The notes beneath the pieces were generated by a model. It worked only from the letters and a program-made list of their open reading frames with translations, was not told the origin of the DNA and searched no databases. Shown here piece by piece: positions 45,024-58,494 of a stretch of 64,000 nt of DNA. The stretch lies in assembly GCF_016834455.1 (NCBI RefSeq), contig NZ_CP069213.1:1984501-2048500 (forward strand). Reading direction: 5' to 3'. Each line of letters begins with the position of its first letter. Position 1 is the stretch's first letter. Origin of the DNA: Shewanella litorisediminis. Lineage in GTDB: Bacteria > Pseudomonadota > Gammaproteobacteria > Enterobacterales > Shewanellaceae. A program made the position numbers and the translations under genes.

Positions 45024-45049
45024 AGTGGCCCTTGGTGTGGGTCACCACT
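45024..45049 (+). promoter_or_regulatory. thrS translational operator mimicking the tRNA-Thr anticodon arm
   Basis: The hairpin has outer stem AGTGG/CCACT, inner stem CCC/GGG with a TCA bulge on the 3' side, and the 7-nt loop TTGGTGT. The tip, CCC-TTGGTGT-GGG, is nearly that of the tRNA-Thr(GGU) anticodon arm CCC-TTGGTAA-GGG. It ends 16 nt before the thrS ATG and 5 nt before the AAGG ribosome site. In E. coli ThrRS binds an anticodon-like hairpin at the same place and represses its own translation. Confidence 0.8.
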
Positions 45050-45064
45050 GGATAAGGAAATATC

Positions 45065-46993
45065 ATGCCTGTAATTACGCTTCCTGATGGCAGCCAACGT
45101 GTGTTTGCCAACCCCGTCTCCACTATGGATGTTGCTGCCGATATCGGCCCCGGTCTTGCAAAAGCCTGTATCGCCGGCCGTGTAAACGGCGAGCTGAAAG
45201 ACGCCTGCGATCTCATCCATGAAGACGCCAGCCTGTCTATCATCACCGCCCGTGATGAAGAAGGTCTGGAAATTCTGCGTCACTCCTGTGCCCACTTACT
45301 CGGTCATGCAATCAAACAACTGTGGCCACAAACCAAAATGGCCATTGGTCCTGTGATTGACAACGGCTTTTACTACGACGTGGATCTCGAGCACAAGCTG
45401 ACCGCCGAAGACATTGCAGCGCTTGAAAAGCGCATGCTGGAGCTGGCCAAGACCGATTATGACGTGGTGAAACGCGTTGTAAGCTGGCAGGAAGCACGGG
45501 ATACCTTTGAAGGTCGCGGCGAAAGCTACAAGATGGCAATTCTCGATGACAACATTGCCAGGGACGCAACTCCCGCTTTGTATCACCATGAAGAATACAC
45601 CGACATGTGCCGTGGCCCACACGTGCCCAACATGCGTTTTTGCCATCACTTTAAATTGATGAGTGTTGCCGGTGCCTACTGGCGCGGTGATTCCAACAAC
45701 AAGATGTTGCAGCGTATTTACGGTACTGCCTGGGGCGACAAAAAAGCCCTGAATACCCACCTCGCGCGTCTTGAAGAAGCCGCCAAGCGTGACCACCGTA
45801 AAATTGGCAAGCAGCTTGACCTGTACCACATGCAGGAAGAAGCTCCGGGCATGGTGTTCTGGCATAATGATGGCTGGAGTATCTTCCGTGAGCTGGAAAC
45901 CTTTATCCGTCACAAACTGTCTGAGTACGATTATCAGGAAGTAAAAGGTCCATTTATGATGGACCGCGTACTGTGGGAACGCTCTGGCCACTGGGATAAA
46001 TATGCCGATGCCATGTTCACCACTGCCAGTGAAAACCGTGAATATGCTATCAAGCCGATGAACTGCCCCGGCCATGTGCAAATCTTCAACCAGGGCCTCA
46101 AGTCTTATCGCGACCTGCCACTGCGTATGGCCGAGTTCGGTTGCTGCCATCGTAACGAGCCATCCGGTTCGCTCCATGGTCTGATGCGCGTGCGCGGCTT
46201 TACTCAGGACGATGCCCACATTTTCTGTACCGAAGAACAGGTGCAGGAAGAGGTGAGTGCCTGTATCAGAATGGTGTATGACACTTACTCGACTTTCGGT
46301 TTCGAAAACATCGTGGTGAAGCTGTCTACCCGTCCTGAAAAGCGTATCGGTGACGACGCTATGTGGGACAGAGCAGAGTCTGCACTGATTGAAGCCCTGA
46401 ACGCCAACGGCATTGCCTTTGAAATTCTGCCGGGCGAAGGTGCCTTCTACGGTCCGAAAATTGAGTTCACCCTGCACGACTGTCTCGACCGTGCATGGCA
46501 GTGTGGTACTGTGCAGCTCGACTACGCCTTGCCAGGCCGTCTGGGTGCCACTTACGTTGCCGAAGATAACGCCCGTCAGACCCCGGTGATGATCCACCGT
46601 GCCATTTTGGGCTCTTTGGAACGTTTTATCGGTATTCTCATCGAAGAATATGCAGGACGCTTCCCCGCATGGCTGGCTCCAGTGCAAGCAGTCGTGATGA
46701 ACATCACCGACAAACAAGCTGATTATGTTGAAGAATTAGTCAAATTCTTCAAAGAACAAGGTATTCGCGCTTCTCAAGACTTGAGGAATGAGAAAATTGG
46801 CTTTAAAATACGCGAGCACACCTTAAGGCGTGTCCCTTATCTATTGGTCGTGGGTGACCAGGAAATGGAGAACAGGGAAATCGCGGTGCGTACCCGTGAC
46901 GGTAAAGACTTGGGCAAGATGTCCATCGATGCTTTCGTCGCGAGCGTAAAAGAACAAATTTCGCACCGTAGTCTAAAACTGTTGGAGGAATAG
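45065..46993 (+). CDS. thrS: Threonyl-tRNA synthetase
   Basis: ThrRS is a class II synthetase with editing of mischarged serine. The 642 residues match E. coli ThrRS. Domains in order are the TGS domain ([11 protein letters not shown]), the editing domain with the [10 protein letters not shown] motif, the catalytic core with the zinc-binding NCPGHVQIF and [13 protein letters not shown], motif 2 ([22 protein letters not shown]), and a C-terminal anticodon-binding domain. A tRNA-like operator precedes it. It starts the thrS-infC-rpmI-rplT operon. Confidence 0.98.
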   Translation: MPVITLPDGSQRVFANPVSTMDVAADIGPGLAKACIAGRVNGELKDACDLIHEDASLSIITARDEEGLEILRHSCAHLLGHAIKQLWPQTKMAIGPVIDNGFYYDVDLEHKLTAEDIAALEKRMLELAKTDYDVVKRVVSWQEARDTFEGRGESYKMAILDDNIARDATPALYHHEEYTDMCRGPHVPNMRFCHHFKLMSVAGAYWRGDSNNKMLQRIYGTAWGDKKALNTHLARLEEAAKRDHRKIGKQLDLYHMQEEAPGMVFWHNDGWSIFRELETFIRHKLSEYDYQEVKGPFMMDRVLWERSGHWDKYADAMFTTASENREYAIKPMNCPGHVQIFNQGLKSYRDLPLRMAEFGCCHRNEPSGSLHGLMRVRGFTQDDAHIFCTEEQVQEEVSACIRMVYDTYSTFGFENIVVKLSTRPEKRIGDDAMWDRAESALIEALNANGIAFEILPGEGAFYGPKIEFTLHDCLDRAWQCGTVQLDYALPGRLGATYVAEDNARQTPVMIHRAILGSLERFIGILIEEYAGRFPAWLAPVQAVVMNITDKQADYVEELVKFFKEQGIRASQDLRNEKIGFKIREHTLRRVPYLLVVGDQEMENREIAVRTRDGKDLGKMSIDAFVASVKEQISHRSLKLLEE

Positions 46994-46996
46994 GTC

Positions 46997-47536
46997 ATAA
47001 AGATCAAAAAAGCAGGGCGTCAGCCGGCCCCAAACCGTATCAACGATGAAATCACCGGTGTTCCACAGGTACGTTTAACCGGATTGGATGGAGAATCCAT
47101 CGGTATTGTCAGTATCCGTGAAGCTCAGGAGTTGGCCGATGAAGCCGGCGTTGATCTCGTAGAGATCAGCCCCAATGCCGAGCCTCCCGTATGTCGTATC
47201 ATGGACTACGGTAAATTCCTGTTCGACAAGGCAAAAGCCCAGAAAGAACAGAAGAAAAAGCAAAAACAGGTTCAGGTTAAGGAAATCAAATTCCGTCCTG
47301 GAACTGATGAAAACGACTATCAGGTAAAACTACGCAACCTGATTCGTTTCCTTGAAGACGGTGACAAAGCGAAAGTTACGCTGCGTTTCCGGGGTCGCGA
47401 AATGGCACACCAAAACCTGGGTATGGATCTGATGAACCGTATCAAGGCTGATTTGGAAGAGTATGCGGTTGTCGAATCCTTCCCGAAAATGGAAGGTCGT
47501 CAAGCAATTATGGTGCTGGCACCCAAAAAGAAATAG
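46997..47536 (+). CDS. infC: Translation initiation factor IF-3 (AUA start)
   Basis: IF-3 checks start codons and prevents subunit joining. The reading frame continues upstream of the first standard start (TTG at 47084) to an ATA at 46997, giving 179 residues against 180 in E. coli. GGAGG at 46984-46988 is correctly spaced and the new N-terminus [18 protein letters not shown] matches the family. E. coli infC starts with AUU, so that IF-3 represses its own message. AUA would serve the same purpose. Conserved core: [24 protein letters not shown] and [19 protein letters not shown]. The gene starts 3 bases after thrS. Confidence 0.95.
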   Translation: MKIKKAGRQPAPNRINDEITGVPQVRLTGLDGESIGIVSIREAQELADEAGVDLVEISPNAEPPVCRIMDYGKFLFDKAKAQKEQKKKQKQVQVKEIKFRPGTDENDYQVKLRNLIRFLEDGDKAKVTLRFRGREMAHQNLGMDLMNRIKADLEEYAVVESFPKMEGRQAIMVLAPKKK

Positions 47537-47552
47537 TAGGGCATTTGAAAGT

Positions 47553-47580
47553 AACGGCCGCCCTGCAAAGAGCGGCCGTT
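47553..47580 (+). promoter_or_regulatory. Hairpin in the rpmI leader, possible L20 operator
   Basis: AACGGCCGC (47553-47561) and GCGGCCGTT (47572-47580) form a 9-bp stem between infC and rpmI, followed 9 bases later by six T. It may be a partial terminator or part of the structure that L20 binds to repress rpmI-rplT, as known in E. coli. Its role is inferred from position. Confidence 0.5.
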
Positions 47581-47624
47581 CGCCTTACGTTTTTTAATAA
47601 ACCCCCAATGCGGAGTTAGAAGTA

Positions 47625-47819
47625 ATGCCAAAAATGAAAACTGACCGTGGCGTTGCGAAGCGTTTTAAGAAAACCGCCAATGGTTTCAAGCGCAAGCAAG
47701 CCCACCTGCGTCACATCCTGACCAAGAAGAGCACCAAGCGTAAGCGTCATCTGCGCGCTAAATGTCTGGTTGCCAAGGTCGACGTTCCAGCAATCGCGCG
47801 TCAACTGCCATACGCTTAA
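47625..47819 (+). CDS. rpmI: 50S ribosomal protein L35
   Basis: A 64-residue, strongly basic ribosomal protein starting [20 protein letters not shown], exactly the family form. GGAG lies at 47611-47614. It is 16 bases upstream of rplT and cotranscribed with it. Highly biased codon use. Confidence 0.98.
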
Positions 47820-47835
47820 TTGAGGAGATTGAACA

Positions 47836-48195
47836 ATGCCAAGAGTTAAGCGTGGTGTAACCGCTCGTGCCCGTCACAAGAAGATTCTGAAACTCGCCAA
47901 AGGCTACTACGGTGCCCGTTCACGTACTTACCGCGTAGCGGTACAGGCTGTGATCAAAGCCGGTCAGTATGCTTACCGTGACCGTCGTCAGAAGAAACGT
48001 CAATTCCGTCAACTGTGGATTGCACGTATCAACGCCGCTTCTCGTCAGAATGGTCTGTCTTACAGCCGTTTCATCAACGGTCTGAAGAAGGCTTCTATCG
48101 AGATCGATCGTAAGATCCTGGCCGACATCGCTGTATTCGACAAAGTTGTATTTGCAACTCTCGTTGAAAAAGCAAAAGAAGCTCTGACCAAGTAA
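47836..48195 (+). CDS. rplT: 50S ribosomal protein L20
   Basis: L20 is needed early in 50S assembly and also represses rpmI-rplT translation. The 119-residue protein begins [20 protein letters not shown] and includes [20 protein letters not shown], the family core. GAGGAG precedes the ATG. It ends the thrS operon at a strong terminator. Confidence 0.98.
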   Translation: MPRVKRGVTARARHKKILKLAKGYYGARSRTYRVAVQAVIKAGQYAYRDRRQKKRQFRQLWIARINAASRQNGLSYSRFINGLKKASIEIDRKILADIAVFDKVVFATLVEKAKEALTK

Positions 48196-48212
48196 TTGTT
48201 CTGAGCAAATAG

Positions 48213-48238
48213 AAGGGGACCTTAGGGTCCCTTTTTTT
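48213..48238 (+). terminator. Intrinsic terminator of rplT
   Basis: AAGGGGACC and GGGTCCCTT pair around a short loop and are followed by a run of T. Confidence 0.9.
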
Positions 48239-48281
48239 GTTGGTATCATTCATGAGTGATGGCGTTAAAAACACCCGCAAT

Positions 48282-48308
48282 AAAAAGCCGGCACTAAGCC
48301 GGCTTTTT
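48282..48308. terminator. Bidirectional terminator, trxB side
   Basis: GCCGGC arms (48287-48292 and 48298-48303) around ACTAA, flanked by an A-run and a T-run. It should stop trxB and back up the rplT terminator. Confidence 0.92.
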
Positions 48309-48329
48309 TCTGAACTGCACTGCAGAAGA

Positions 48330-49466
<1,137 letters not shown>

Positions 49467-50579
49467 TTACAGCAGTTCAGAGGCTGGAACGTAAGACAGG
49501 TTGTGTGCTTCGGCCACTTCTTTGCAAGTGATCTTGCCGTGCATCACGTTAAGACCGTTCAGCAGGTGCTTATCACCGAGCAACGCAGCCTTATAACCCT
49601 TGTCTGCCAGCTTGATGATGTAGGGCAGGGTAGCGTTATTCAGTGCAAAGGTAGAAGTGCGGGCAACGGCACCTGGCATGTTGGCTACGCAGTAGTGAAC
49701 CACGTCATCAACAATGTAGGTTGGATCCTGGTGAGTGGTCGCGTGAGAAGTTTCAACACAACCGCCCTGGTCGATGGCTACGTCAACGATGGCCGCACCA
49801 GCTTTCATGCGCTTGATCATGTCGGCAGTCACCAGCTTGGGCGCAGCAGCACCGGGGATCAGCACGCCGCCGATAACGAGGTCAGCTTCCAGCACGTGAC
49901 GCTCAATGGCATCGGCAGTGGAGTATACGGCTTTAACAGAAGAGCCGAACTGCACGTTTAAGCGACGCAGGGCATCGATAGAGCGATCCAGAACTACGAC
50001 GTCGGCACCCATACCTACAGCCATCTGCGCAGCGTTGGTACCTACCATACCGCCACCGATGATAACCACTTTGGCTGGTTCAACGCCTGGCACGCCGCCA
50101 AGCAGCATACCGCGACCACCGGCTGATTTCTCAAGCGCCATGGCACCGGCCTGAATAGACATGCGACCGGCAACTTCTGACATAGGGGCCAGCAGTGGCA
50201 GACCACCGCGGTCGTCAGTCACAGTTTCATAAGCAATACATACAGCACCAGAGCTCACCAGCTCTTCGGTTTGAGGCAAATCCGGAGCCAGGTGCAGGTA
50301 GGTGAAGAGGATTTGGTCGTGACGCAGCATGGCGCGTTCAACGGCCTGAGGCTCTTTCACTTTCACAATCATATCGGCTTTGGCAAAGACTTCTTCTGCT
50401 GTGCCCAGTATGGTCGCACCAGCATCGATATAGTCTTGATCTGTAAAGCCAATACCACCACCGGCAGTCGCTTCTACGAATACCTGATGGCCACGCAGGG
50501 TCAGTTCACGCACGCTGGAGGGCACCATACCAACGCGATATTCATGGTTTTTGATTTCCTTTGGTACACCAATTATCAT
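49467..50579 (-). CDS. ald: Alanine dehydrogenase
   Basis: Ald converts L-alanine to pyruvate and ammonia with NAD, reversibly. The 370-residue protein starts [21 protein letters not shown] with the substrate-binding Arg15. It also has Lys75 in VKVKEPQ, His96 in YLHLAPD, and [24 protein letters not shown] for NAD. It is divergent from lrp. Lrp-type regulators commonly control ald, so local regulation is likely. Confidence 0.96.
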   Translation of the reverse strand: MIIGVPKEIKNHEYRVGMVPSSVRELTLRGHQVFVEATAGGGIGFTDQDYIDAGATILGTAEEVFAKADMIVKVKEPQAVERAMLRHDQILFTYLHLAPDLPQTEELVSSGAVCIAYETVTDDRGGLPLLAPMSEVAGRMSIQAGAMALEKSAGGRGMLLGGVPGVEPAKVVIIGGGMVGTNAAQMAVGMGADVVVLDRSIDALRRLNVQFGSSVKAVYSTADAIERHVLEADLVIGGVLIPGAAAPKLVTADMIKRMKAGAAIVDVAIDQGGCVETSHATTHQDPTYIVDDVVHYCVANMPGAVARTSTFALNNATLPYIIKLADKGYKAALLGDKHLLNGLNVMHGKITCKEVAEAHNLSYVPASELL

Positions 50580-50758
50580 CTTCGAGCCTCAATTGCATAA
50601 ATACCCGCTTTTCGCAGGCAAATTTGTTATTTTGTCGTGACCTGAACGTGATTATTTCAGGGATATCTAGTATAGTATTGCCTCTGCAGTTTATGCTGCT
50701 GAACTTTCGACATACGTAAAATTAAATGTTGTTTTAGTAATAAAACAAGGTCAAATAT
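50580..50758. promoter_or_regulatory. Divergent ald/lrp promoter region
   Basis: This AT-rich 179-bp gap holds both promoters. TATAGT in CTAGTATAGTATT (50668-50680) is -10-like. Lrp is known to autoregulate and to act on neighbouring amino-acid genes. Its sites are too degenerate to mark here by eye. Confidence 0.4.
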
Positions 50759-51262
50759 ATGGCATATAATAAAAAGAATCCGGTTAAAGACCTGGATCGC
50801 ATCGATCGCAATATCCTTAATGAACTGCAAATTGATGGAAGAATTTCAAATGTTGAGCTGTCCAAACGGGTAGGGCTGAGTCCAACTCCTTGTTTGGAAA
50901 GGGTTAAGCGCTTAGAAAAGCAAGGGTATATCAATGGCTATACTGCCTTGGTAAACCCACATTATCTGGGTGCATCGCTGCTGGTTTTTGTTGAGATTAC
51001 CCTGAACAGGGACACCCCAGAGGTGTTTGATCGCTTCAACCGTGCCGTGCAGTTGCTGGACGATATTCAGGAATGTCACCTGGTTTCCGGTGATTTTGAC
51101 TATCTGCTCAAGACCCGCGTGTCTGACATGTCAGCCTACCGCAAACTCCTTGGCGAAACCCTGCTGAAATTGCCTTCCGTGTCCGACACCCGTACCTACG
51201 TTGTGATGGAAGAAGTTAAGCAGACCAATAAGGTCGCGGTAAACAACCTCTCTGACAAGTAA
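50759..51262 (+). CDS. lrp: Leucine-responsive regulatory protein
   Basis: Lrp is a global regulator of amino-acid metabolism. The 167-residue protein has the N-terminal helix-turn-helix DGRISNVELSKRVGLSPTPCLERVKRLEKQGYI and a RAM ligand domain with CHLVSGDFDYLLKTRVSDM. The size and the lrp-ftsK-lolA-rarA order match E. coli, where it is true Lrp. AAGG lies upstream of the ATG. Confidence 0.95.
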   Translation: MAYNKKNPVKDLDRIDRNILNELQIDGRISNVELSKRVGLSPTPCLERVKRLEKQGYINGYTALVNPHYLGASLLVFVEITLNRDTPEVFDRFNRAVQLLDDIQECHLVSGDFDYLLKTRVSDMSAYRKLLGETLLKLPSVSDTRTYVVMEEVKQTNKVAVNNLSDK

Positions 51263-51283
51263 CTAAGTCTCTGTCAGCGATAT

Positions 51284-51309
51284 AAAAAGGGAGCCTCGCT
51301 CCCTTTTTT
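51284..51309 (+). terminator. Intrinsic terminator of lrp
   Basis: AAAAGGGAGC, CTC and GCTCCCTTTT form a clear hairpin that runs into T residues. Confidence 0.93.
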
Positions 51310-51450
51310 GTTGTCTGTTGCATGGGTAGCATGAATTTTTGCTCACAATTGGATGCGACTGCCCATAAAACCCCCAATTTAGCTCCACTTTCAACAGGAT
51401 TCTGGTATCTTAATTTCACCTGTTTTTAATGTTGCTATGGATCCTTTCGT

Positions 51451-54231
51451 TTGTCTCAGGGAAATCGCGTTCATTCGCTAAGCGGACTGCAACGGCTGCT
51501 CGAAGGTGGCCTTATCATTTGTTCCATGCTGGCCATCTATGTGTTGCTGGCGCTGACCAGTTTCAGTGCCTCAGACCCGGGTTGGAGCCAGAGTAACTAT
51601 CAGGGACATATTCAGAATCTCGGTGGGGCCGTTGGTGCTTGGGTTGCCGATGTGCTGCTGTATTTCTTTGGTTACAGTGCCTTTCTTACCCCCTTTGTGA
51701 TTGCCGGAACCGGATGGCTGCTGTTCAAACAATCCCACCGACTGCTGGAAATTGACTATTTCTCGGTATCGATGCGATTACTGGGCTTCATTCTTATCGT
51801 ATTTGGCGTGTCTACGCTCGCCAGCATGAATGGCAATGACATTTATGAGTTTTCTGCCGGCGGGGTTACCGGTGACGTGATAGCCAATGCCATGCTGCCC
51901 TATTTCAATTCCCTGGGAACGACCCTATTACTGCTGTGCAGCATCGCCACCGGTTTTACCTTACTCACCGGCATCAGCTTGATAGCCTTGGTAGAACTCA
52001 CCGGCAGAGCCACCATCGGCGCTATACAGGGTATTTACCAATTGCCGTCAAGGCTGGCTAAATCACGTGATACCGAAGATACCCAGGGTTTTATGTCCAT
52101 TGCTGCAGGCTTTAAACGCAAGCAGAAGGAACCACTGCTTGCGGGCGTTAATGAAGACGATCTCACTGATGCAAACAATACCGCTTCACTGGGAAATCAA
52201 ACAGCCCAGTACGTAGCAGAAAATGCTGAAACAGCTCATAAAGAAAGACGCAAACTCTTTTCATTTTTTAGCCGCAGCAAAACTGAGTCAGACGAAGATA
52301 CTGTGTTAACGGCTGTTGATGCTCCGGAAGAACATGAAGGCCTCAAGACGTTTAGCGCAAATGATGATGAAGATTACTCAGAGCCTGCCGCTGCCAACGA
52401 ACAGAAATCCAGGTTTGCCAGAGTAGAGCCTGCATTTTCCGACGTCGCATCTGGCCATGGAGCCATCGCGGCAGATGACTCTCACCTGGTGACCTCAAAA
52501 AGGAATATGGCCTTTTCGGCCAAGACCGCGTCAGCTGATGCATTCGATATTAACGAAGATGAACATCAATCTGACGAGCTTCCCCCTTGGGAAGATATTG
52601 GCTTTGATGAATCTGTGTCTGACGGCGCCCTTGCCAGGGCACCCAAGCCGCAACCCAAAAAAGTGGAAGGCGCCAAAATTGTCGATGGCATAGTGGTGTT
52701 GCCCGGGCAGGACAACACCCCAGCCAAGCCCATGGCGCCGCTGCCGAGTATTGACCTGCTGAACGTACCAAACCGTAAAGAAAACCCCATCAGTGAAGAA
52801 GAGCTGGATCAGGTGGCGCGTCTGGTTGAGACCAAGCTGGCCGACTTTAATATCACTGCCAATGTGGTGGGTGTTTATCCAGGTCCGGTAGTTACCCGTT
52901 TTGAGCTGGAGCTGGCGCCCGGCGTGAAAGCCTCGAAAATTACCAACCTCGCCAGCGACCTTGCCCGTTCCTTGCTCGCAGAGAGGGTGAGGGTAGTGGA
53001 AGTGATTCCGGGTAAAGCCTATGTGGGGCTCGAACTGCCAAACAAGTTCCGCGAAACTGTGTACATGCGCGATGTGCTGGACTGTGACAAATTCAAAAAT
53101 AACCCCAGCAACCTTGCCATGGTGCTCGGTCAGGACATCGCCGGCGAGCCTGTTGTCGTGGATTTGGCAAAAATGCCCCACCTTTTGGTAGCAGGTACTA
53201 CGGGCTCGGGTAAGTCAGTCGGTGTGAACGTGATGATCACCAGCCTGCTGTACAAATCAGGCCCCGATGATGTGCGCTTTATCATGATTGACCCCAAGAT
53301 GTTGGAACTTTCGGTGTACGAGGGGATACCGCATCTGTTGTGTGAAGTTGTCACCGACATGAAAGAAGCCTCCAACGCACTGCGCTGGTGTGTGGGGGAA
53401 ATGGAGCGTCGTTATAAGCTGATGTCTGCGCTGGGTGTCCGTAATCTCAAAGGCTATAACGCCAAGATTGCCGACGCCAAAGCGTGCGGAGAGCCTATTT
53501 TGGACCCGCTGTGGAAGTCCAGCGAGAGCTTTGATGAACAAGCCCCTGAGCTGGATAAATTGCCGTCCATCGTTGTGGTGGTCGATGAGTTTGCCGACAT
53601 GATGATGATTGTCGGTAAAAAAGTTGAAGAGCTTATCGCACGTATTGCACAAAAAGCCCGTGCCGCGGGTATTCACCTGATTTTGGCGACCCAGCGCCCA
53701 TCCGTGGATGTGATAACTGGCCTGATTAAAGCCAACATCCCCACGCGTATGGCGTTTCAGGTTTCATCCCGTATCGACTCCCGTACTATTTTGGACCAGC
53801 AAGGTGCAGAGACACTGCTCGGGATGGGTGACATGCTTTATCTGCCACCCGGAACCGGTGTGCCTGTACGGGTGCATGGCGCCTTTATTGACGACCACGA
53901 AGTACACAGGGTGGTCGCCGATTGGCATGCCCGCGGCAAGCCACAATATATCGAGGAGATCCTGCACGGCTCCAGTGATGGCGAACAGGTGCTGCTGCCC
54001 GGCGAAGCCTCTGAGGAAGGGGATGAAGATTACGACCCGCTTTACGATGAAGCCGTGGCGTTCGTTACTGAATCCCGTCGCGGTTCCATCTCAAGCGTGC
54101 AGCGCAAGTTTAAGATTGGCTACAACCGGGCTGCCCGTATTATCGAACAGATGGAACTGGCGGGCGTTGTCAGCGCCCAGGGACACAACGGTAACCGTGA
54201 AGTGTTGGCGCCGCCGCCTCCGAGAAATTAA
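51451..54231 (+). CDS. ftsK: DNA translocase FtsK
   Basis: FtsK links cell division to chromosome dimer resolution by pumping DNA at the septum. The 926-residue protein has four N-terminal TM segments (for example [22 protein letters not shown]), an acidic, variable linker (about 210-450) that is much shorter than in E. coli, and the motor domain. Walker A is GTTGSGKS (Gly582-Ser589), followed by [11 protein letters not shown], and the C-terminal gamma winged helix is [20 protein letters not shown]. The start is a TTG with a weak ribosome site. I saw no LexA box upstream. Confidence 0.95.
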   Translation: MSQGNRVHSLSGLQRLLEGGLIICSMLAIYVLLALTSFSASDPGWSQSNYQGHIQNLGGAVGAWVADVLLYFFGYSAFLTPFVIAGTGWLLFKQSHRLLEIDYFSVSMRLLGFILIVFGVSTLASMNGNDIYEFSAGGVTGDVIANAMLPYFNSLGTTLLLLCSIATGFTLLTGISLIALVELTGRATIGAIQGIYQLPSRLAKSRDTEDTQGFMSIAAGFKRKQKEPLLAGVNEDDLTDANNTASLGNQTAQYVAENAETAHKERRKLFSFFSRSKTESDEDTVLTAVDAPEEHEGLKTFSANDDEDYSEPAAANEQKSRFARVEPAFSDVASGHGAIAADDSHLVTSKRNMAFSAKTASADAFDINEDEHQSDELPPWEDIGFDESVSDGALARAPKPQPKKVEGAKIVDGIVVLPGQDNTPAKPMAPLPSIDLLNVPNRKENPISEEELDQVARLVETKLADFNITANVVGVYPGPVVTRFELELAPGVKASKITNLASDLARSLLAERVRVVEVIPGKAYVGLELPNKFRETVYMRDVLDCDKFKNNPSNLAMVLGQDIAGEPVVVDLAKMPHLLVAGTTGSGKSVGVNVMITSLLYKSGPDDVRFIMIDPKMLELSVYEGIPHLLCEVVTDMKEASNALRWCVGEMERRYKLMSALGVRNLKGYNAKIADAKACGEPILDPLWKSSESFDEQAPELDKLPSIVVVVDEFADMMMIVGKKVEELIARIAQKARAAGIHLILATQRPSVDVITGLIKANIPTRMAFQVSSRIDSRTILDQQGAETLLGMGDMLYLPPGTGVPVRVHGAFIDDHEVHRVVADWHARGKPQYIEEILHGSSDGEQVLLPGEASEEGDEDYDPLYDEAVAFVTESRRGSISSVQRKFKIGYNRAARIIEQMELAGVVSAQGHNGNREVLAPPPPRN

Positions 54232-54315
54232 CTCAGCGACTGCATTACCCGGCTCGGTGTGTTCGAATCTGAATTATGCGGCTCTGAATTTTATGAATAG
54301 TTATGAGGTTAGTAT

Positions 54316-54927
54316 TTGAAAAAGTCGATTGCAGTGCTCTTTTCTGCCTTGCTGCCTTTTGCGGTCTTCGCAGATGATGCCAACGAACTGGTATCCAAAT
54401 TGGATGTGATGCAGGGCATCAAGGCCAACTTCAGCCAGAAAGTAACAGATCAGAACGGCAAACTTATCCAGGAAGGCAGCGGCGTGATTGCCATGCATCA
54501 ACCCGATGCATTTTACTGGCACCTCACAGCGCCCGATGAATCCCTGATAGTGGCCAAAGACAACAATGTGTGGGTGTATAACCCCTTCGCCGAAGAAGTC
54601 AGTATCCTGGATATGGAGGATATTCTTAAGGCTTCACCCATGGCTCTTTTAGTCCATAGAGACGAAAAGCGCTGGAGCGAGTATCAGATTGATAAAAAAG
54701 GTGATTGCTTTGATATCACTCCTCGCCAGGGCGTAGAAAGTGCAGTGAATACCGTATCTGTGTGTTTTACGAATAACACCCTTTCAGATATTCGTCTCAC
54801 CGATGCCCAGGGCAGCACCAGCCACTTTGCACTCTCTGAACAGGCCACAGTGACTGAAGCCGACGAGCGCTTATTTCAGTTTCAGATCCCCGATGGCGTC
54901 AGCATTGACGATCAGCGTCGTCAGTAA
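54316..54927 (+). CDS. lolA: Outer-membrane lipoprotein carrier protein LolA
   Basis: LolA carries lipoproteins across the periplasm from LolCDE to LolB. The 203-residue precursor, from a TTG with GAGG upstream, has a signal peptide ([16 protein letters not shown]). The LolA fold follows, with [22 protein letters not shown] and [25 protein letters not shown]. It lies between ftsK and rarA as in E. coli. Confidence 0.95.
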   Translation: MKKSIAVLFSALLPFAVFADDANELVSKLDVMQGIKANFSQKVTDQNGKLIQEGSGVIAMHQPDAFYWHLTAPDESLIVAKDNNVWVYNPFAEEVSILDMEDILKASPMALLVHRDEKRWSEYQIDKKGDCFDITPRQGVESAVNTVSVCFTNNTLSDIRLTDAQGSTSHFALSEQATVTEADERLFQFQIPDGVSIDDQRRQ

Positions 54928-54938
54928 AAGGATGTGCT

Positions 54939-56259
54939 GTGTCCTTGAGTTTTGATTTCAGCCCCGACTTTAACCCGCTGGCTGCCCGTATGCGTCCGGC
55001 CAGTGTTGAGGAGTACATAGGCCAGTCACATCTATTGGGTGAAGGTAAGCCGCTGCGACAGGCACTACTTGCCGGCAAGGTACACTCGATGCTGCTTTGG
55101 GGGCCACCGGGTACTGGCAAAACCACACTGGCCGAACTCGTGGCCCGCTACGCCAATGCCCATGTTGAGCGTATCTCTGCGGTCACGTCCGGGGTAAAGG
55201 AAATCAGGGCTGCCATTGAGCAGGCGAAAAACGTGGCCCAGTCACGTGGCCAACGCACCTTGTTGTTTGTGGATGAAGTGCACCGCTTTAACAAGAGCCA
55301 GCAAGACGCTTTTCTGCCGTTTATCGAAGACGGCACTGTGATTTTTATCGGTGCCACCACAGAAAACCCCTCTTTTGAAGTCAATAACGCGCTACTGTCG
55401 CGCTGCCGCGTGTATCTCATTAAACGCCTCGAAGACGATGCAATTGGGCAAATCCTTGAACAGGCAAACAGCGATGAGGCGAGGGGGCTTGGTAAACGTT
55501 GTCTTGTACTGAAGACAGAGCTTAAGTCCGCCATCGCAAGGCTTTGCGATGGTGATGCCCGCAAGGCGCTCAATTTATTGGAGCTCATGTCTGACTTGCT
55601 GCCAGATGGCGGCGAGTACTCCCTTGAGCTGCTTTCAGAAGTCGCCGGCCATCAGGCCGCCGGTTACGATAAAAACGGCGATCAGTATTACGACCTCATC
55701 AGTGCAGTGCATAAGTCCATTCGTGGCTCGGCACCTGATGCAGCGCTTTATTGGTTTTGCCGCATTCTTGAAGGTGGCGGTGACCCCTTGTATGTCGCAA
55801 GGCGCCTCCTTGCCATCGCATCGGAAGATATTGGCAATGCCGACCCCAATGCGATGACAGTAGCGCTGAATGCCTGGGATTGTTTCCATCGGGTAGGCCC
55901 CGCAGAGGGCGAGCGGGCCATCGCCCAGGCGGTGATTTACCTTGCCAGTGCGCCAAAGAGCAACGCTGTGTACACGGCCTTCAAGGCTGCCCGGGTGCTT
56001 GCCCGGGAAACGGGGAACGCACCTGTACCCAATCATCTGCGTAACGCACCCACCAAACTGATGAACGAGCTTGGCGTCGGCGAAGGCTACCGTTATGCCC
56101 ATGATGAAGAAGGGGCGTTTGCCGCAGGCGATAGTTACTTCCCTGAAGCCCTGCAGCACAGCCGTTTTTACCATCCCACTGAGCGGGGATTTGAAAAACG
56201 CATCAAAGACAAACTCGCTCATCTTGAGGCGCTGAACCAACAAAGTGGGCGAAAACGTT

Positions 56260-56267
<8 letters not shown>
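54939..56267 (+). CDS. rarA: Replication-associated recombination protein RarA
   Basis: RarA (MgsA) is an AAA+ ATPase acting at stalled forks. The 442 residues match the family. The N-terminus [19 protein letters not shown] precedes Walker [10 protein letters not shown], Walker [21 protein letters not shown] and sensor 1 [10 protein letters not shown]. The C-terminal tetramerisation region carries [18 protein letters not shown]. The GTG start has AAAGGA upstream. Its 3' end overlaps crcB by 8 bases. Confidence 0.96.
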
Positions 56268-57938
<1,671 letters not shown>

Positions 57939-57965
57939 TAACAAGACACTATTTTTCAAGGGTAT

Positions 57966-58085
57966 ATGGATAACGGTCAACGCTACTTACGTTGGCTTTC
58001 ATACGTGGCAGTGATAGCGGTATTTGTCGGTATCATGTTCGCTACCTTGGGGAAGGCCTTCTTGATTGTGTTAGACAACGTCTGA
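57966..58085 (+). CDS. Putative 39-residue single-TM membrane peptide
   Basis: Too short for usual gene calling. The frame from ATG 57966 to TGA 58085 encodes 39 residues: a charged start (MDNGQRYLRW), then a hydrophobic run of about 25 residues (YVAVIAVFVGIMFATLGKAF), then IVLDNV. AAGGG lies 3 nt before the ATG, rather close. It is 27 bases after serS and directly before the terminator, so it is probably the last cistron of that operon. The family is not recognised. Confidence 0.55.
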   Translation: MDNGQRYLRWLSYVAVIAVFVGIMFATLGKAFLIVLDNV

Positions 58086-58103
58086 CAATAAACGTCTAAC
58101 AGT

Positions 58104-58131
58104 AAAAAGCCCCGCAACTGCGGGGCTTTTT
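58104..58131. terminator. Bidirectional terminator after serS/small ORF and tusE
   Basis: GCCCCGC, AACT and GCGGGGC, flanked by five A and five T. It serves the plus-strand serS unit and the minus-strand tus operon. Confidence 0.93.
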
Positions 58132-58155
58132 GTTTTGTGACCTGGTCGCATTCGG

Positions 58156-58494
58156 TTAGATGCACTTGGCAGGCTTCGGCAGGCCGGCAATCTTGGTGGC
58201 CTGTTTAGCCGGGCCTATCGGAAACAGGGTATACAGGTATTTGGAATTGCCCTTGTCTGGGCCAAACTTTTGCCCCATGGCTTTGACCAGCGCGCGGATG
58301 GCCGGGCTGGTTTTATACTCCAAATAAAAGTCACGCACAAAGTTGACCACTTCCCAGTGGGCTTCTGTCATGACGATGGACTCAGATTCGGCGAGCAGCA
58401 GCGCAAGCTCTGGGGTCCAGTCGTCAACCGACAGCAAATACCCATTTTTATCAACTTCAATCTGCTGACCGTTAAATTCAATCGAATCTACCAC
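58156..58494 (-). CDS. tusE: Sulfur relay protein TusE (DsrC family)
   Basis: TusE takes sulfur from TusBCD and passes it to MnmA for 2-thiouridine in tRNA. The 112-residue protein has the DsrC-like fold signature ([24 protein letters not shown], then [15 protein letters not shown]) and the swinging C-terminal arm ending KPAKCI with the catalytic Cys111. It starts with GTG and overlaps tusB by 7 bases. It closes the tusDCBE operon. Confidence 0.95.
   Translation of the reverse strand: MVDSIEFNGQQIEVDKNGYLLSVDDWTPELALLLAESESIVMTEAHWEVVNFVRDFYLEYKTSPAIRALVKAMGQKFGPDKGNSKYLYTLFPIGPAKQATKIAGLPKPAKCI

Noticed and set aside
45296..46717. 473-codon open frame antisense to thrS
   Set aside because: thrS is unmistakable and this frame has no independent support.
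51310..51450. LexA box before ftsK, as known in E. coli
   Set aside because: No CTGT-N8-ACAG match was found by eye in the leader.
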